A stretch of DNA of 64,000 nucleotides, from assembly GCA_018001935.1 (NCBI GenBank), contig JAGNHB010000010.1, positions 1-64,000 of the forward strand, written 5' to 3'. The DNA comes from Acidobacteriota bacterium (lineage in GTDB: Bacteria; Acidobacteriota; JAAYUB01). Shown one piece after another: positions 62,018-64,000 of this stretch (within the stretch, counting starts at the first letter, position 1; the number at the start of each line of letters is the position of its first letter). A program made the position numbers and the translations under genes. The notes under the pieces are model-generated. The model had not been told where the DNA came from. It was given only the letters and a program-made list of their open reading frames with translations, and searched no databases.

Positions 62018-62983
62018 TCAGCTCTTGTAGACGTAGTAGAAGTAGGCCAGCAGGCCGATAATGTAGAGGATGTAGAACAGGCCGGCCCAGGCGATCTCCG
62101 AGCGGGTCTGCCCCTCGCTGGAAGCCGGCTCGTCGAACTTGACGGGGGCCGTCTTGCCCAGGATCTTGTCGGTGTGGCCGAAGAGCGGCTGGGTGTCCTC
62201 CAGCAGGGTGGGGGCTTCCTGCACGCACGACACCACCTGGACGATCTGGGTGGTGATGTTGTCGCGCCCGCCGCGTTCGTTGGCGGTTTCGATGAAGACC
62301 CTGCACGCCTGCTCGGGGCTGTTTTCGAGCATGACCTTGAGGATCTCGTCGGATTCCAGGTACGTGGTCAGGCCGTCCGAGCACTGCATGAGGAGGTCGC
62401 CGGGCAGCAGCTGGAGCGGCGGCTCCAGGATGTCCACCTCGACGGAGGGGAGGATCCCGAGGCTGCGGGTCAGGATGTGGCTGTCGGGGTGGCTGCGCGC
62501 CTCCTCCTCGTTGATGATGCCGCTGTGGACCATCTCCTCCACGAGGGTGTGGTCGGTGGAGAGCTGCTTGATGGCGCCGTCGCGGACCAGGTAGGCGCGG
62601 CTGTCGCCCACGTGGGCCATGTAGAGGTTGGAGCCCTTGACCACCAGGACGGTGCAGGTGGTGGCCATCCCCTGGAGGTCCTCGTTCTTGGAACTGGATT
62701 CGAAGATCCCGCTGTTGGCCGTTTCGAGGGCCTTCAGCAGGGCGGGGTAGATCGGTTTCTGCTCGGTGGAGTAGTAGATGTTCCGGATGATGTCAACGGC
62801 CATGCGGCTGGCGACCTGCCCGCCCCGGTGCCCCCCGAGCCCGTCTGCCACGATGAACAGGCGGCCCCGCTGGTCCAGGATTTCCGGCTTTTCGGGCACG
62901 ACGGAACCATAGCTGTCCTGGTTATCCTTGCGGACCATCCCCTGGTGGGTCAATCCCGCGACAACAATTTCATCCTTGGCCAT
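62018..62983 (-). CDS. PP2C-type serine/threonine phosphatase with C-terminal membrane helix
   Basis: This 321-residue phosphatase removes phosphate from Ser/Thr residues with two metal ions. Metal ligands lie in NQDSYG (residue 21), FIVADGLGGHRGGQVAS (near 44), QCSDGLT (near 195) and GGRDNITT (near 238). HVGDSRAYLV is also present. A linker and one membrane helix near the C-terminus (about 298-318) anchor it in the membrane with the enzyme in the cytoplasm. PP2C enzymes of this PrpC/Stp type usually counter Hanks-type kinases. None is in the window. Start ATG 62983. Confidence 0.92.
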   Translation of the reverse strand: MAKDEIVVAGLTHQGMVRKDNQDSYGSVVPEKPEILDQRGRLFIVADGLGGHRGGQVASRMAVDIIRNIYYSTEQKPIYPALLKALETANSGIFESSSKNEDLQGMATTCTVLVVKGSNLYMAHVGDSRAYLVRDGAIKQLSTDHTLVEEMVHSGIINEEEARSHPDSHILTRSLGILPSVEVDILEPPLQLLPGDLLMQCSDGLTTYLESDEILKVMLENSPEQACRVFIETANERGGRDNITTQIVQVVSCVQEAPTLLEDTQPLFGHTDKILGKTAPVKFDEPASSEGQTRSEIAWAGLFYILYIIGLLAYFYYVYKS

Positions 62984-63158
62984 CTTTTGTCAACTCCGCC
63001 AGTCCGGTGTTCCCTGACTTGTTTTTTCAATTTACACCAACTTAGGCGGGTTGTCATCAAGCATTTTTTCAAACCGTCTCATTTTTTTCGCATTTTCCAT
63101 CGGATTTTTTCCGGCGAAAACGTTGTTAAGGGTGAGTCTGTTTTCAAAGGAGGCGGTC

Positions 63159-63707
63159 ATGAAAAAGCGGTGTTTCCCCCACGGTTTCTCGCTGGTCGAG
63201 TCCACCCTCGTCGTGGTGATCCTGGGGCTGGTGGCCTGCATGGCCATCCCCTGCCTGATCCGGCACATCCGCTTCTGCCGGCTCGACAGCGCGGCGGAGG
63301 TGATCCGGGCCGACATCATGCGGGCGCGCTTCCTGGCGGTGGCGCGCAACTGCTACTTCCGGGTGCTGTTCGACACCGCCGGCCACCGTTACGTGCTGCA
63401 GGAGGACACCAACGCCAACGGCCGGATCGACGCGGGCGAGACGGTGCACCCGCCCACGCCGCTCCCGGAGCAGGTCCGCTTCGACGCCGGCGACGTGCTC
63501 GGCCCCCCCTCCGACCCGAGGCGCCCGCCTTCCGACAGCGTCACCTTCACCGGCCACACCCTCGTGGTGGGGCCGGACGGGCACTGGGCCAGCCCGGGCA
63601 GCATCTACCTGGCCAACGACCAGGGCGATCACGTGGCGTTGACGGTGGCCATCGCGGGGAGGGTCCGCATCTGGCTGTGGGACCCCGAAGCCCGCCGGTG
63701 GCAGTGA
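63159..63707 (+). CDS. Type IV pseudopilin (GspH/FimT-like)
   Basis: This 182-residue protein has a class III prepilin leader. HGFSLVESTLVVVILGLVA contains the G/F cleavage site with Glu at position 5 of the mature protein and a hydrophobic N-terminal helix. The remainder is a beta-rich domain with ADIMRARFLAVARN, as in GspH/FimT minor pilins, and a DTNANGRIDAGE loop that looks calcium-binding. It would be a minor component of a type IV pilus or type II secretion pseudopilus. Start ATG 63159 with AAAGGAGG upstream. No other pil/gsp genes are near. Confidence 0.87.
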   Translation: MKKRCFPHGFSLVESTLVVVILGLVACMAIPCLIRHIRFCRLDSAAEVIRADIMRARFLAVARNCYFRVLFDTAGHRYVLQEDTNANGRIDAGETVHPPTPLPEQVRFDAGDVLGPPSDPRRPPSDSVTFTGHTLVVGPDGHWASPGSIYLANDQGDHVALTVAIAGRVRIWLWDPEARRWQ

Positions 63708-63891
63708 CGCGCGGGGGGCTTGCGAAAGTCCGGCGGATGGCTTATAGTGTCCCGACACCGGGTTGCCGGGGAAACCAGGGATCCAGGTCGGAAGCGGAAC
63801 GCCGCGCCGGCTCCCGGTCAAATCAAGGCGGGCTTCGCCGGGGCGGGAACCCTGCCGCACCGGGTCGCGGACGCCGGACCAAGGAGGCACC

Positions 63892-64000
63892 ATGCGCGCG
63901 TTGGAACAGACCTTCCGGGAACTGACCGCAAAGGTCGTCGAGAACAACCTGTGGCGGCAGCGGCGCTGCTTCAACCTGATCCCCTCGGAGAACACGCCGT
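63892..64000 (+). CDS. Start of a serine hydroxymethyltransferase-like gene (partial)
   Basis: Only 36 codons lie in the window. The sequence RCFNLIPSENTP matches the N-terminal box of serine hydroxymethyltransferase-like PLP enzymes (ELIASEN in typical GlyA, NLIPSEN in a divergent branch). Start ATG 63892 has AAGGAGG upstream. The rest is cut off by the window edge, so identity is moderate. Confidence 0.6.
   Translation, partial: MRALEQTFRELTAKVVENNLWRQRRCFNLIPSENTP

Overview
The window is a high-GC (roughly two-thirds G+C) bacterial chromosome segment with tightly packed genes. I see no rRNA, tRNA, CRISPR array, integrase or insertion sequence. The gene set points to a diderm bacterium: a WaaE-like LPS-core type glycosyltransferase, a type IV pseudopilin, menaquinone synthesis by the futalosine route (mqnA), bacillithiol synthesis (bshA), and secreted enzymes carrying dockerin-type calcium-binding repeats. 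Several lipoprotein-like or secreted hypotheticals resemble families I associate with Acidobacteriota or neighbouring deep high-GC lineages. That placement is an inference, not a demonstration. Promoters of the TTGACA-N17-TATAAT type can be read in front of many operons.

Layout. 360-3987 (minus): a GntR/YtrA-type repressor and two ABC ATPase/permease pairs, with a strong promoter and two nested inverted repeats. 4281-9714 (plus): a translationally coupled MoxR-DUF58-DUF4381-like-BatA-BatB-BatC operon. 10133-13362: a secreted class I amidotransferase, then an ArsR-methyltransferase fusion (SahR-like) with a palindrome over its promoter, and ahcY. 13402-18891: ECF sigma factor and small partner, a small membrane protein, an amino acid permease and a frameshifted GH13 enzyme. 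19095-26398 (minus): a PEP/pyruvate-binding protein, a four-helix-bundle (S23/IVS-like) cassette with terminal inverted repeats, a serA-like dehydrogenase, an M64 peptidase, a secreted protein and bshA. 26674-33125: a PAS protein, ettA, a retropepsin-like protease, an Hfq-like fusion protein and an aminotransferase. 33211-38164 (minus): a macro-domain fusion, a nucleotidyltransferase, a TGS-type nucleoside kinase and proS. 38447-43713: a diguanylate cyclase, and an operon of a secreted coiled-coil protein, an NtrC-type regulator, a TrpA-like protein and a glycosyltransferase. 43910-52830: rel, rpmB, a hypothetical, a second amidotransferase, a secreted TPR-CHAT protein, scpB and an FmdB-type zinc ribbon. 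53047-64000: mqnA, a NicO-family transporter, a dus gene, a zinc-finger/PPM phosphatase, a PlsC-ACP-ligase fusion, peroxiredoxin, PP2C, a pseudopilin and the start of an SHMT-like gene.

The intergenic DNA is distinctive. It holds several recurrent families of degenerate short-period repeats: a GGTATC-like hexamer, an AAAGGACC-like heptamer, an ATGGGAGTA-like nonamer, TTAGGCTGTAGG units, GGACACCCACT hairpins, long CGCAAAGACGC-type hairpins, and a 68-bp element present in two inverted copies. Two of these families run into coding sequence and supply the C-terminal tails of a PAS protein and a glycosyltransferase. The strongest candidates for undescribed biology are the nucleotidyltransferase plus partner-macrodomain locus (33211-34474), the Hfq-like fusion (31247-31981), the S23 cassette (21441-21900) and the repeat families.
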